Source: Balneolales bacterium ANBcel1 (GTDB lineage Bacteria; Bacteroidota; Rhodothermia; Balneolales; Natronogracilivirgulaceae). Taken from it: 64,000 nt of DNA. The notes below the pieces were generated by a model. That model was not told the DNA's origin, searched no databases, and was given only the letters and a program-made list of their open reading frames with translations. Below are positions 36,319 through 45,064 of the stretch, one piece after another; position 1 is the first letter of the stretch, and each line of letters starts with the position of its first letter. Made by a program: the position numbers and the translations under genes. Location: assembly GCA_029688905.1 (NCBI GenBank), contig JARULB010000007.1, forward strand, positions 1 through 64,000, in the 5' to 3' direction.

Positions 36319-37029
36319 ATGGACATGAACAAGGCAGTGCTATTTGTCATGCTTGCCCTGATGGGGGCAGCCGTTGCATCGTGCGGCAACAGTGAGGAAC
36401 TGGAACGACTGCAGCGGGTCAACGCCGACTTGCGCAGCCAGAACCGCGAATTACAGCAACGTATCAACGTCATCAACCAGGAAATGGAAGAACATAAAGC
36501 TGCCGAAGAACGCATGGCGTTCCTTGCCGATCAGATGAAAGATGTCAAGGCACGCATACACACCAACCACGGAGAGATAGAACTGGAGTTTCTGTCCAAT
36601 CTTGCCCCGATTCATGTGTTCAACTTTGTGACCCGGGCGGAGAGCGGATTCTACAACGGAACCAAGTTCCATCGCGTCATCCCCGGTTTCATGATTCAGG
36701 GAGGGGATCCCAACACGCGTGGTGATGATCGTAGAACCTATGGCAGCGGCGGGCCGCTGATCTCCATCCCCCATGAATTCAACCGCATCACGCATGAGCC
36801 CGGTGTGTTGTCCATGGCACGGGTGTCAGACGTATCGGCAGGAGCCGGCTCCCAGTTCTTCATCATGCACGGCAACAATCCGTCGCTTGACAATCAGTAT
36901 ACGGCGTTTGGAAGGGTCACACGGGGAATGGATGTGGTGAACAGTATTGCTCAAACCGATATCAGCCGGGAGTACAGAGACCAGCCGGTTGAAGATGTGA
37001 TCATCGAACGTATCGAAGTGTACCGCTGA
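36319..37029 (+). CDS. Cyclophilin-type peptidyl-prolyl isomerase, lipoprotein
   Basis: A lipoprotein signal (FVMLALMGAAVASC, lipid cysteine at about residue 22) is followed by a coiled-coil of roughly 40 residues (SEELERLQRVNADLRSQ, then ELQQRINVINQEMEEH) and a small cyclophilin domain from about residue 80. The active-site stretch is FYNGTKFHRVIPGFMIQGGD, and FGRVTRGMDVV closes it. It likely folds proteins in the periplasm, held to a membrane by the lipid. It has 236 residues. The glycerophosphodiesterase gene follows 39 bases later. Confidence 0.93.
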   Translation: MDMNKAVLFVMLALMGAAVASCGNSEELERLQRVNADLRSQNRELQQRINVINQEMEEHKAAEERMAFLADQMKDVKARIHTNHGEIELEFLSNLAPIHVFNFVTRAESGFYNGTKFHRVIPGFMIQGGDPNTRGDDRRTYGSGGPLISIPHEFNRITHEPGVLSMARVSDVSAGAGSQFFIMHGNNPSLDNQYTAFGRVTRGMDVVNSIAQTDISREYRDQPVEDVIIERIEVYR

Positions 37030-37068
37030 TGTAATATTCAATATCCGATTTTTATGGGGAGGGGGACA

Positions 37069-38055
37069 ATGAAACAACGGGTATATCGATGCATCCTGAT
37101 TCCCGGAATGCTTTTATCAATATTCATGATTACCGGATGTACAAACCGCGGACCCGAGCTGCCCCATTGTTTTGACCTTCAGGGGCACCGGGGTGCCATG
37201 GGACTGAAGCCCGAGAACACCATTGCCTCTTTTTTGAAAGCCGCCGAACTCGGTGTTAATACCATTGAATTCGATCTTGCCGTCACACGCGAACACAAAC
37301 TGGTGGTTTCGCATGAGCCCTGGTTCCGATCCGACATATGCCTGCGGCCCGACGGCTCCCCCATCCCCCGGCAACAGGAGCGGTCGTTCCGGCTCTATGA
37401 GCTTTCCTATGTGGAAATCGCCGAATATGACTGCGGCTCCATTCAGCACCCCGCCCATCCCGAACAGAAAACCAAACCGGCGGCAAAACCGTTGATGATC
37501 GACGCCATTGAAGCCGTGGATCGTCACACCCGAAAACTTGGCCGGGAACCGGTACGGTTCAACATCGAAATAAAATCCGATCCGGCCTGGGATAACACCC
37601 TGACTCCGCCACCGGAGGTCTTTGCCCGACTGCTCCACGAAGAACTGCTGAAACTGAAGAATCAACTTGATAAAAACATCTTCCGGCGTGTCAATGTGCA
37701 GTCTTTTGATCCAAGGGCACTAAAAGCGTTCCGATCCATCGCCCCTAATGTACCGGTCGCCATTCTGACCTATCAGGAGGGAACCGTGGATGACCATATA
37801 GAGTACTTCGGTTTTCTTCCCGAAATATACTCACCCAATTTTGGGCTGCTGACCGAAGCACACGTAGAGAGAACCCGGGAGCTGGGGATGCGGGTCGTGC
37901 CATGGACAGTAAATCGCAAAGAGGACATGACGCAGATGATCCGGCTTGGTGTCGACGGCCTGATCACCGATTATCCTGGCAGGTTCAACGAACTCTACGG
38001 CCGCAGGGTCCGGTGCGACAACAAGCGTTACAAGTCTCCGCAGCAAGGAACCTGA
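37069..38055 (+). CDS. Glycerophosphodiester phosphodiesterase, lipoprotein
   Basis: It begins at the ATG at 37069, which is preceded by the strong purine site GGGGAGGGGG; the earlier ATG at 37054 falls in this site. The signal ends in FMITGCTN, a lipobox. The barrel carries the two GDPD marks QGHRGAMGLKPENTIASFLKAAELGVNTIEFDLAVTREHKLVVSHEPW and FNIEIKSDP. The C-terminus has PWTVNRKEDMTQMIRLGVDGLITDYP. It releases glycerol-3-phosphate from phospholipid head-group esters in the periplasm. Length (about 328 residues) is normal. Confidence 0.93.
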   Translation: MKQRVYRCILIPGMLLSIFMITGCTNRGPELPHCFDLQGHRGAMGLKPENTIASFLKAAELGVNTIEFDLAVTREHKLVVSHEPWFRSDICLRPDGSPIPRQQERSFRLYELSYVEIAEYDCGSIQHPAHPEQKTKPAAKPLMIDAIEAVDRHTRKLGREPVRFNIEIKSDPAWDNTLTPPPEVFARLLHEELLKLKNQLDKNIFRRVNVQSFDPRALKAFRSIAPNVPVAILTYQEGTVDDHIEYFGFLPEIYSPNFGLLTEAHVERTRELGMRVVPWTVNRKEDMTQMIRLGVDGLITDYPGRFNELYGRRVRCDNKRYKSPQQGT

Positions 38056-38077
38056 ACACCGGTCTACGTCAGGAATA

Positions 38078-38443
38078 CTACGCCGCTTTTCGGGCGTCTA
38101 TAAACGACTTCACGGCAAGACCGATGTAGCCGATGCAGAGCAGTGCCATGAGCGAGCGAACCAGTACTGCCATCGCGGGGGCCTCAGTACTGCCGGTCAA
38201 CAGTCCGCCAAGCTGCAACAATCCGGTAAAGGAACCGAAAAGACCGATCAGGGCGAGCAGAACTGCGACATGCATAACATGCTTACGGATCGACTCTTTT
38301 TCCGCGAGCCTTCCGAGAAGAATGAATACGACACCAAAAAAGGCCGGGATCAAAGCGGTGATACTGGCCGCGCCGGAAGCCACATATCCGATGATACCAA
38401 TCAGGGTGAGGATAATACCAAATAGCCGGGTAGTCTTTGCCAT
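38078..38443 (-). CDS. Small four-helix membrane protein, unknown
   Basis: A 121-residue protein with four hydrophobic segments: FGIILTLIGIIGYVASG, ALIPAFFGVVFILLG, HVMHVAVLLALIGLFGSF and VLVRSLMALLCIGYIGLAV. Loops carry short charged runs (RLAEKESIRKH). I do not recognise the family. It is convergent with the glycerophosphodiesterase gene and lies 69 bases after the next minus-strand gene, with which it may be co-transcribed. Confidence 0.72.
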   Translation of the reverse strand: MAKTTRLFGIILTLIGIIGYVASGAASITALIPAFFGVVFILLGRLAEKESIRKHVMHVAVLLALIGLFGSFTGLLQLGGLLTGSTEAPAMAVLVRSLMALLCIGYIGLAVKSFIDARKAA

Positions 38444-38512
38444 AACAAAACGGTTTTAGGAGTAAAAAAAATGTGAGAGATAACGGGATTTCCGACCGAT
38501 TGCAGATGTCCT

Positions 38513-38755
38513 CTACTCAGGCACAATTTGTCCGGTCGGCGTAATTCGTTCTCCCTCCCTGGGCGGCCGGGTCGGAAAGTCGCTGATCGGGACATTCGGA
38601 TCACGGTCGTGCGGCACATAATGGCTGTGATTGCCATGCGGAACTTCCCGATAGGGCCTGGAGTCAAATACGCCAAGAGAATCCGCAACGACGAAGATCG
38701 TCAGCATTACCGCCAACGCTATAAACAGGATACGTATGATCTTTCGTTTCCCCAT
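38513..38755 (-). CDS. Small single-helix membrane protein, unknown
   Basis: An 80-residue product with one N-terminal helix (IIRILFIALAVMLTIFVVADSL) and a His/Pro-rich outside part (HGNHSHYVPHDRDPNVP, then PTRPPREGERITPTG). Codon use resembles neighbours. I do not recognise it. The His pattern could bind metal, which is a guess. Confidence 0.6.
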   Translation of the reverse strand: MGKRKIIRILFIALAVMLTIFVVADSLGVFDSRPYREVPHGNHSHYVPHDRDPNVPISDFPTRPPREGERITPTGQIVPE

Positions 38756-39416
38756 AAACTGTCTGTTTTAATGGTGCACCGGGAAAACACAAAATAGGCA
38801 CACTGCGCCACTTTTCCCACAGCGGCTGCCGTTTCGCTCCACCAGAAAATCCCGATGACGCCTCCCATCGCTACCGCATTGGAACTATTGCCGCCTAATT
38901 AATCCGGCTCTCATATACTGAACGGTACCGGATGATGTAAGAGGAGTTTGTAGCACGATGATTTCAGAGTTAGTTGCCGGTGATGTCGGAGTTTGCTGCC
39001 GGGCGGTGCGGTGAGTCCGCCGGGTAGACGAAAATCCACATACCATTCCATTATGGAGGTGCAAATCATTACGGATACGCTTTTTGGAAAATATTAATCA
39101 CTTGATTGGAACGATTTTCACCGGATTATGAATTTCAATGGATTGTTTACAGCGGGCAGTGGTCTGTAGTACAGAGTTGCCTCTGACCGGTGACAAAACC
39201 CGTTGCACCCCCGGCTTACGGCACTGAACCGCAGAACGGCGTTGCCCCGGACGGATCATTTAATTCATGGCAGCATGGATGACCACGATGAAAAACTCTC
39301 ATAATATCTTTAGCGGTATTGCCGCAATGTGTGCCCCATTAAAAAGCAGTTTTAGTGCCACTGCTCAGAGTCCCGGGCCGGTAGTCGGGTTGGCCGTTAC
39401 TCTCCGGCAGATTTCG
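38756..39416. other. Gene-free region before the TonB receptor
   Basis: Contains three weakly similar GAGTTxG units at about 38944, 38967 and 38989 (spacing 22-23 bases), the last two extending to TGCCGG. No known riboswitch pattern was found, including the cobalamin type. Part of it (39267 onward) is an in-frame extension of the receptor gene that I regard as untranslated. Confidence 0.35.
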
Positions 39417-41930
39417 ATGCCATCAGATGCCGGCAGGCGTAGTGCCGTGCGATTTGTGATCGCTGCTTTGCTGTTGTTAGCTTTGACAGGCCTGACGGCT
39501 ACCGCTGAGGCCCGGGCCAATACGGCCGAAAGCGCATTTTCCGTTGCCGCAGTCGACACCTCCTCAGAGGAGGGGCGCGGCATCATCTACGGAACCATCC
39601 GCGATGCTAACGACGGTATGACCCTGCCGTTTGCCAACGTGCTGGTGGAAGGCACCAATTTCGGAACCAGCGCCAACGAAGACGGAGAGTACGAACTTCG
39701 CAATATCCCGCCGGGGAGATACAATCTTCGGTTCAGCTATGTCGGTTACCAGAGCCAGACGGTATACGAGGTCCATATCCGCCGCAACCGTGATATCCGT
39801 GTGGATGTAGGCCTTGAACCGGATGCCGCGCAACTGGGCGAAATCGTCATCCGCCCGTCCCCCTTCAACCGAACCGACGAAAGTCCCATCTCCGTGCGAA
39901 CGGTGAGTACCTCGGAGATTGAGCGGGCGCCCGGCGGCAACCGTGACATCTCCCGTGTCGTACAATCCCTGCCCGGTGTGGCTTCCGGTGTGGAAGGATT
40001 CCGCAACGACCTGCTGGTTCGCGGCGGCGCCCCCGGTGAAAACACCTTTTATCTGGACGGCATCGAAGTTCCGACGATCAACCACTTCAGTACACAGGGA
40101 GCATCCGGCGGACCCGTCGGACTCATCAACGTCGACTTTATCCGTGAAGTCGATTTCTATACCGGCGCCTTCCCCGCCAGCCGCGGCAATGCGCTCAGCT
40201 CGGTAATGGAGCTGCGGCAACGCAGTGCCGGCGACAATTTCGGCTTTACCGCCACCGTCGGCGCCAGTGACCTGGGACTCACCGCCGAAGGACCCCTGGG
40301 AGAAAGATCCGACTTCATCCTCTCGGTCAGACGCTCCTACCTCCAGTTTCTTTTTGAAGTACTCGAACTGCCGTTTCTACCCATATACAACGATATACAG
40401 TTTCGATACAGGTACCGACCATCCGTCAACCATGAGTTCACACTCATTGGGCTTGGCGCAATTGATGATTTTTCACTCAATACCAGTGCCAACGACACCG
40501 AGCGCCAACGCTACATTCTCGGCTATCTCCCTGTGAACGAACAGTGGAATTATACCGGAGGACTACGATACCGAAATTTCGGTGACAATCGCACCACCAC
40601 CGTAGTCGTCAGCCGCAACAAGCTGAACAACCGTGCTTTCAAATACGAGGACAACGACGACAGTTCTCCGGAGAATTTGTTGCTGGATTACTCCTCCACA
40701 GAAACCGAAAACAAGGTACGTGTTGAAAATGAGTACCGTCTGTCCGGTTATCGCGTCTCATTCGGAGCGAACTACGAACACGCCCTGTTCACCAACGACA
40801 CCTTTGACCGCGTATCGATTCCCGGCGAAGAGGCCGTGCGCATCATCGATTTTGAATCCGAGCTCAGGCTGAACCAGTGGGGATTTTTTGGGCAGGCCAG
40901 TTCCCGCTATTTCAACGGTCGTCTGGCCCTGTCGGCCGGTTTCCGGATGGATGCAGCCGATTACTCCAGCGCCACAAACAACCCGCTGGATCAGTTTTCT
41001 CCCCGTGCCTCCCTCTCATGGTTTCTCAGGAGCAACCTCAGTTTTAACGCCAATACCGGCATATACTATCAGCTTCCTCCCTATACGGTACTCGGTTACC
41101 GCGACGGTGACGGCACACTGGCCAACCGTGATAACGGAATCGGCTATATCCGAGCCAATCACTATGTAGCAGGCTTCGAATATCTGCCTCGCGAGAGTCT
41201 CATCTTCACTGTTGAAGGCTTTCTGAAGCAGTACCGCGACTACCCCTTCCTCACCCGAAATCAGGTATCGCTTGCCAACCTGGGCAGCGACTTCGGCGTG
41301 ATCGGCAACGAACCCGCGATTCCGACCTCCCGTGGACGCTCGTATGGCATTGAGCTATTGGCCCAGCAAATACTCTACCGCGATTTCTACGGAATTCTCT
41401 CCTACACCCTGTTCTGGAGTGAATTTGAGGACGCTTCGGGGCGGTATGTCCCCTCGGCCTGGGATAACCGTCATCTTCTCACCGTCACTGCAGGCAAGCA
41501 GTTTTCCCGTGGATGGGATGTCGGCTTCCGGTGGCAGCTGCTCGGCGGCGCCCCTTTCACCCCCTACGATGTCGAACGCTCATCCCGTCAGGATGTCTGG
41601 GATGCCAACAGCCAGGGTTTGCCGGATTTTACCCGACTCAATGAAGAGCGACTGGGCACATACCATCAGCTTGACATACGGGTTGACAAACGCTTCTATT
41701 TCGACCGCTTCAATCTCACTGCCTATCTGGATATCCAGAATGTGTACGCGTTCGAAGTCGAAGGCCGTCCGTTCCTGAATGTAAGGCGGGATGAATTCGG
41801 CCGCCCGATTCCGGCGGGCACGGACCACAACCCGGAATTCCGGCCCGGACGCGACTATTACCAGACCTATCCGCTGGAAAACACCTCCGGAACCGTACTG
41901 CCCACCCTCGGAATTATTTTCGAGTGGTAA
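39417..41930 (+). CDS. TonB-dependent receptor with carboxypeptidase-regulatory domain
   Basis: The ATG at 39417 begins a good signal peptide (GRRSAVRFVIAALLLLALTG); the ATG at 39267 would add 50 residues before it. After the signal comes a carboxypeptidase-D regulatory-like domain (about residues 57-140: GTIRDANDGMTLPFANVLVEG), a plug (SRVVQSLPGVASG...NDLLVRGGAPGENTFYLDGIEVP) and a 22-strand-type barrel ending in FEW, an aromatic C-terminus as in outer-membrane barrels. The substrate is unknown. No SusD partner lies beside it, so glycan uptake is not indicated. It stands alone on its strand. Confidence 0.9.
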   Translation: MPSDAGRRSAVRFVIAALLLLALTGLTATAEARANTAESAFSVAAVDTSSEEGRGIIYGTIRDANDGMTLPFANVLVEGTNFGTSANEDGEYELRNIPPGRYNLRFSYVGYQSQTVYEVHIRRNRDIRVDVGLEPDAAQLGEIVIRPSPFNRTDESPISVRTVSTSEIERAPGGNRDISRVVQSLPGVASGVEGFRNDLLVRGGAPGENTFYLDGIEVPTINHFSTQGASGGPVGLINVDFIREVDFYTGAFPASRGNALSSVMELRQRSAGDNFGFTATVGASDLGLTAEGPLGERSDFILSVRRSYLQFLFEVLELPFLPIYNDIQFRYRYRPSVNHEFTLIGLGAIDDFSLNTSANDTERQRYILGYLPVNEQWNYTGGLRYRNFGDNRTTTVVVSRNKLNNRAFKYEDNDDSSPENLLLDYSSTETENKVRVENEYRLSGYRVSFGANYEHALFTNDTFDRVSIPGEEAVRIIDFESELRLNQWGFFGQASSRYFNGRLALSAGFRMDAADYSSATNNPLDQFSPRASLSWFLRSNLSFNANTGIYYQLPPYTVLGYRDGDGTLANRDNGIGYIRANHYVAGFEYLPRESLIFTVEGFLKQYRDYPFLTRNQVSLANLGSDFGVIGNEPAIPTSRGRSYGIELLAQQILYRDFYGILSYTLFWSEFEDASGRYVPSAWDNRHLLTVTAGKQFSRGWDVGFRWQLLGGAPFTPYDVERSSRQDVWDANSQGLPDFTRLNEERLGTYHQLDIRVDKRFYFDRFNLTAYLDIQNVYAFEVEGRPFLNVRRDEFGRPIPAGTDHNPEFRPGRDYYQTYPLENTSGTVLPTLGIIFEW

Positions 41931-41956
41931 GCGGATAGCTCCACGATCCTAGACGG

Positions 41957-42044
41957 GCACAGGTCCGCATCTTTTGATTTAAGCTTTATTTTTCGGCGAG
42001 TACCGGGTACCGGAAAAAAAGCACAGGTCCGCATCTTTTGATTT
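41957..42044. repeat. Pair of 24-base direct repeats
   Basis: Two identical 24-base copies, 41957-41980 and 42021-42044, each starting GCACAGGTCCGC and ending TTTTGATTT, are spaced 64 bases apart and each followed by (A or C)AGCT. They lie between the TonB receptor stop and the thioesterase start. Confidence 0.85.
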
Positions 42045-42146
42045 CAGCTCTGCAAGATATCCATGCAGGTTGCCTCATGACAGAACAGGCGCGGGAAAAA
42101 AGCTCTTTTTCTGGCTTCCTCAGTTCAGAATCGTATTTTAGGGCGG

Positions 42147-42908
42147 ATGAATTTCTCACCATTACAGAATAAAATGACCTTCACCCGAACCTACGATATT
42201 CCCTATTTCAATGTGGGAGCCGACCGCAAGCTCCGAATCACCTCTTTGATGCAATACCTCGAGGATATGGCCATCCGGCACAGTGAGGAATGCGGAATAG
42301 GTCTCGACTTTTATGAAGAGAACAAGGTGGCATGGGTGCTGGCCAAGTGGGATATCGAGGTGCTTGAATATCCGGTATTCAACCAGAAGATCACCATCAC
42401 CACCGAGCCCAGTTCGTTTCGCAGTTATTTTGGATTTCGTCGTTATGAGGTGCGTGATGCCGATGGCGAATTGCTGGCCAGGGCCGCCACCCTGTGGATT
42501 TATGTCGACATGCGACGCAAGCGACCCATCCCGGTTACGGAGGAGATCATAAAGGCATTCGGAGTATCGCCAGACAGCAAGCGGCCCATTCCTTTGAAAG
42601 CGCCTGAACCGCCCGAAACCGCCCGCTATGAGACCCACTACCCGATCCGTCTGGGTGATATCGATACCAACCGCCATGTCAACAACATTCGGTATGTCGA
42701 ATGGGCGCTGGAGACACTTCCACCGGACTTCAGCGAGGGAAAGCGTGTTACGCGCGTGATGGTCGACTACCGAAAGGAGCTGGTTTACGGCGAGGAGGTA
42801 CTTGCCGTGGCGGATGTCGTTTCAGGAGAAGATGGAGCCACACGTTCCCGCCATCGCGTGGGCAACGGAGACAAGGATGCCTGTTTGGCTACCTTTGAGT
42901 GGAGTTAG
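42147..42908 (+). CDS. Acyl-ACP thioesterase
   Basis: A 253-residue protein with two hotdog folds, of the FatA/FatB-type family. The second hotdog has LGDIDTNRHVNNIRYVEWALE, matching the Asn-His active segment of plant and bacterial acyl-ACP thioesterases. The first has RTYDIPYFNVGADRKLRITSLMQYLEDMAIRHSE and AWVLAKWDIEV. It hydrolyses acyl-ACP to free fatty acid. The start could be 42147 or the ATG at 42174 (residue 10), the latter giving a more usual N-terminus. Confidence 0.92.
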   Translation: MNFSPLQNKMTFTRTYDIPYFNVGADRKLRITSLMQYLEDMAIRHSEECGIGLDFYEENKVAWVLAKWDIEVLEYPVFNQKITITTEPSSFRSYFGFRRYEVRDADGELLARAATLWIYVDMRRKRPIPVTEEIIKAFGVSPDSKRPIPLKAPEPPETARYETHYPIRLGDIDTNRHVNNIRYVEWALETLPPDFSEGKRVTRVMVDYRKELVYGEEVLAVADVVSGEDGATRSRHRVGNGDKDACLATFEWS

Positions 42909-42964
42909 TCACTCCGGTGCATCCGTCGCGATGACGGTATTTGTGCAGTATCCGCATGAATATA

Positions 42965-43708
42965 TCAGCGCAATGGTGAGGGGGTCCAGGCGATACCGCC
43001 GGTAACGCCCATTCCGCTGCTATGCCTGCTGAAGCTATTTCCGTAGGTGAGGTCCACTTCAAGCAAACCAGGGATAACTTCAATGCGCAGGCCGCCCTGA
43101 AAATCCGGGGTGTCGCCGTTGGCGCCGAACACTTCACCCAGTAGCCAAAAGGGACCGTGCAGATTGAGATCGGCTCGGCCGCCCCATATAAACAGATGGT
43201 CTTCATGGCTATGGGTGTGGTCACCGTGGGCTACATCGTACCGGGCCAGTGCGTACCCGAGATTTGCATGCAGCATCAGACGTTCATCCAGAACGGGAAG
43301 TGTGGCCGGAACAAATGCATAGAACTCCTCAAAAAGAGCCATCAACGCACCGGTCACCAGCGCGAAACCGGGTGTATTCGGACCCGGAGCGCGGAACATA
43401 TACTTGAGTTCTCCCACGAAGTAGGTTTCATCGTCCGAAAAAACAGCACCGGCACCTACTTCCAGGTTTCTAACCGGACTGAATGCCGGCAGGATCCAGG
43501 ATTCTTCGCTGCCCAGCCAGGCCTCCAGCTGAAAAGCCCGGAAATCGGTGATATCCGCATCATCAACTACCATTTGTTGTCCGTTGGCCGACTGAAACAG
43601 TCCGCCGGAAAGGATGAGAAACAGCACCAGCAGAATCAGGTAGCTGATAAGGGAGACGATAAACTGGAGATAATTCCCGGAGTTGCTGTAAGAGATTTTT
43701 TTGCACAT
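42965..43708 (-). CDS. Probable outer-membrane beta protein with His-rich loop
   Basis: A signal-like hydrophobic stretch (IVSLISYLILLVLFLILSGG, cleavage likely near SANGQQM) is followed by alternating strands typical of a small outer-membrane barrel (RNLEVGAGAVFSDDETYFVGELKYMF; LEVDLTYGNSFSR). Between strands lies HGDHTHSHEDH, a loop rich in His and Asp. I do not recognise the family. It is 174 bases downstream of the mgtE region on the same strand. Confidence 0.65.
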   Translation of the reverse strand: MCKKISYSNSGNYLQFIVSLISYLILLVLFLILSGGLFQSANGQQMVVDDADITDFRAFQLEAWLGSEESWILPAFSPVRNLEVGAGAVFSDDETYFVGELKYMFRAPGPNTPGFALVTGALMALFEEFYAFVPATLPVLDERLMLHANLGYALARYDVAHGDHTHSHEDHLFIWGGRADLNLHGPFWLLGEVFGANGDTPDFQGGLRIEVIPGLLEVDLTYGNSFSRHSSGMGVTGGIAWTPSPLR

Positions 43709-43882
43709 GACATACCTCTGCTAAAAGCATTTTAAAAGATACTGATTCAACGATTTACGGTGCCTCCTGGTTCCATGGCGGATCGCCTGCAAGGTCGGTT
43801 CCACACGATATTACTGGTGGAAGCGGGCAGCAGAGAGTCCTACGTCATGGCGCACGGAGGCGAAGACTTTGGGTCGTTCGGT

Positions 43883-44458
43883 TTACACGCCAATCAGGGT
43901 GCCAACCAGAAAGAAGTAGAGCGCCAGGCCTGTAAAGTCTTTAATGGTGGTGATGAACGGATCGGCTCCTGGCGCGTGATCCCAGCCCATCTTGAGAAGC
44001 AGCCACGGCAGGAAAAAACCAAGAAACGTTGCCAGCGGAATAACAATGGCCAGTGAAAGTCCGACTGCAACGCCGATCTGCGGTACCTCGTTGGGTGCGC
44101 CTTGCCAGAGCCAGGCGACAAAACCACCGAGGATGCCCAGAAGCACTCCCATGATCATGCCGATCGAAACTTCTCTTCGGATGTGTTTCCACATCCCGTT
44201 GATGTTCACCTGTCCCAGAGCCAGCCCCCGGGCGAAGATTGTCGTCGACTGGGTCCCCACGTTTTCTCCCATATCCATGATAACCGGGATGAAAATTGCG
44301 GCGACTAGTACGGCGCCAAGGACTTCCTCAAAATATTCGATGACACCGCCGACCAGGAATCCTCCGGTAAGAGTGACCATAAGAAAAGCCATTCTGAGCT
44401 TGATGGGGTAGGTCAGTGATCCTTCGAACATGCGCCGGCTGAACTGCATATCCCACAT
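43883..44458 (-). CDS. mgtE: MgtE-like transmembrane domain (downstream part of split mgtE)
   Basis: This frame encodes the five-helix MgtE channel domain: RMAFLMVTLTGGFLVGGVIEYFEEVLGAV, then DMGENVGTQSTTIFARGLALG, then helices to the end. The family usually has GGNxGTQ here; GEN is unusual. The frame extends upstream to 44506, but that part is the other gene's DNA read out of frame. Translation could begin at ATG 44458, inside the upstream gene. No CBS domain precedes it. Whether it makes a working channel, pairs with the upstream product, or is a remnant is open. Confidence 0.6.
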   Translation of the reverse strand: MWDMQFSRRMFEGSLTYPIKLRMAFLMVTLTGGFLVGGVIEYFEEVLGAVLVAAIFIPVIMDMGENVGTQSTTIFARGLALGQVNINGMWKHIRREVSIGMIMGVLLGILGGFVAWLWQGAPNEVPQIGVAVGLSLAIVIPLATFLGFFLPWLLLKMGWDHAPGADPFITTIKDFTGLALYFFLVGTLIGV

Positions 44459-44966
44459 AAATGGTCTCCCGATCTGTGGCTGTCTTTCTGGCTGTTTCCA
44501 GCGCATCGGCGACGGTAAACTCTGCCTTCAGCTCCAGCAAGTCGGTTGTCATGATCGATCCTGCCTTACCTTCGGGATACTCTTCAAGTTTTCGGATATC
44601 CGCCTGTTCGCTTGCAGGCAGGCTTTTGAGAATGGCCTCGGCGGTATTCTCGTCGAGAAGATGAAGCGAGTCGACACGATCGTCGTGCGACATATTGGAA
44701 AAAACGGCGGCGGTTGTTTCGGTATCCATAAATCCGAGCAGTTTGCCCCGGTAGTCGGCATCCATATGGCCAATCATGTCGGCCGCCAGGTGATGCTCCA
44801 GTTTTGTAACGATATTTGCGCCAATGTGCGGTTCGCAGAACCGGACCAGTTGTTCGGCGGCCATCGCCGGATGATGGTTCCGGATCAGCGAAATGGTACG
44901 GTCGTCCGATACTCCATGGATCAGACGTTCCTCCAGTTCCAGAATAAGTTTTTGCTCTTTGGTCAT
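44328..44966 (-). CDS. mgtE: MgtE N-terminal domain with truncated CBS (upstream part of split mgtE)
   Basis: Residues 1-130 form the helical MgtE N domain (FSNMSHDDRVDSLHLLDENTAEAILKSL; IRKLEEYPEGKAGSIMTTD). A CBS1 domain begins (FTVADALETARKTATDRETIYVGYAV, to about residue 175) and then breaks off; the last 37 residues after that are another frame. A whole MgtE would continue for about 95-100 residues of CBS before the channel. So an internal loss, plus a frame change, has joined CBS1 to the channel domain. The ribosome binding site (GAGGTG) lies in a leader hairpin. Confidence 0.65.
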   Translation of the reverse strand: MTKEQKLILELEERLIHGVSDDRTISLIRNHHPAMAAEQLVRFCEPHIGANIVTKLEHHLAADMIGHMDADYRGKLLGFMDTETTAAVFSNMSHDDRVDSLHLLDENTAEAILKSLPASEQADIRKLEEYPEGKAGSIMTTDLLELKAEFTVADALETARKTATDRETIYVGYAVQPAHVRRITDLPHQAQNGFSYGHSYRRIPGRRCHRIF

Positions 44967-45064
44967 GGTTTCACCTCAGAATTCAGGGCGCCTGGGGAAG
45001 GCGTTGCAGCGCCCAGGTGAAACCGGGATATCACATCAGGTGAAGCGTCTCTGCACGTGTGATA
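44967..45064 (-). promoter_or_regulatory. Structured mgtE leader that covers the ribosome binding site
   Basis: On the minus strand GGTTTCACCT (45024-45015) pairs perfectly with AGGTGAAACC (44976-44967), which directly precedes the ATG and includes the ribosome binding site. Next to it GGGCGC pairs with GCGCCC (45014-45009 with 44991-44986). Upstream a second hairpin, TATCACA with TGTGATA (45064-45058 and 45035-45029), shows in its loop another TTCACCTG, also complementary to the ribosome binding site. It does not match the M-box magnesium riboswitch as far as I can see. Confidence 0.6.

Noticed and set aside
44328-44506. Programmed frameshift joining the two mgtE parts
   Set aside because: No slippery run is visible at the join, and shifting frame would still leave most of the CBS pair missing.
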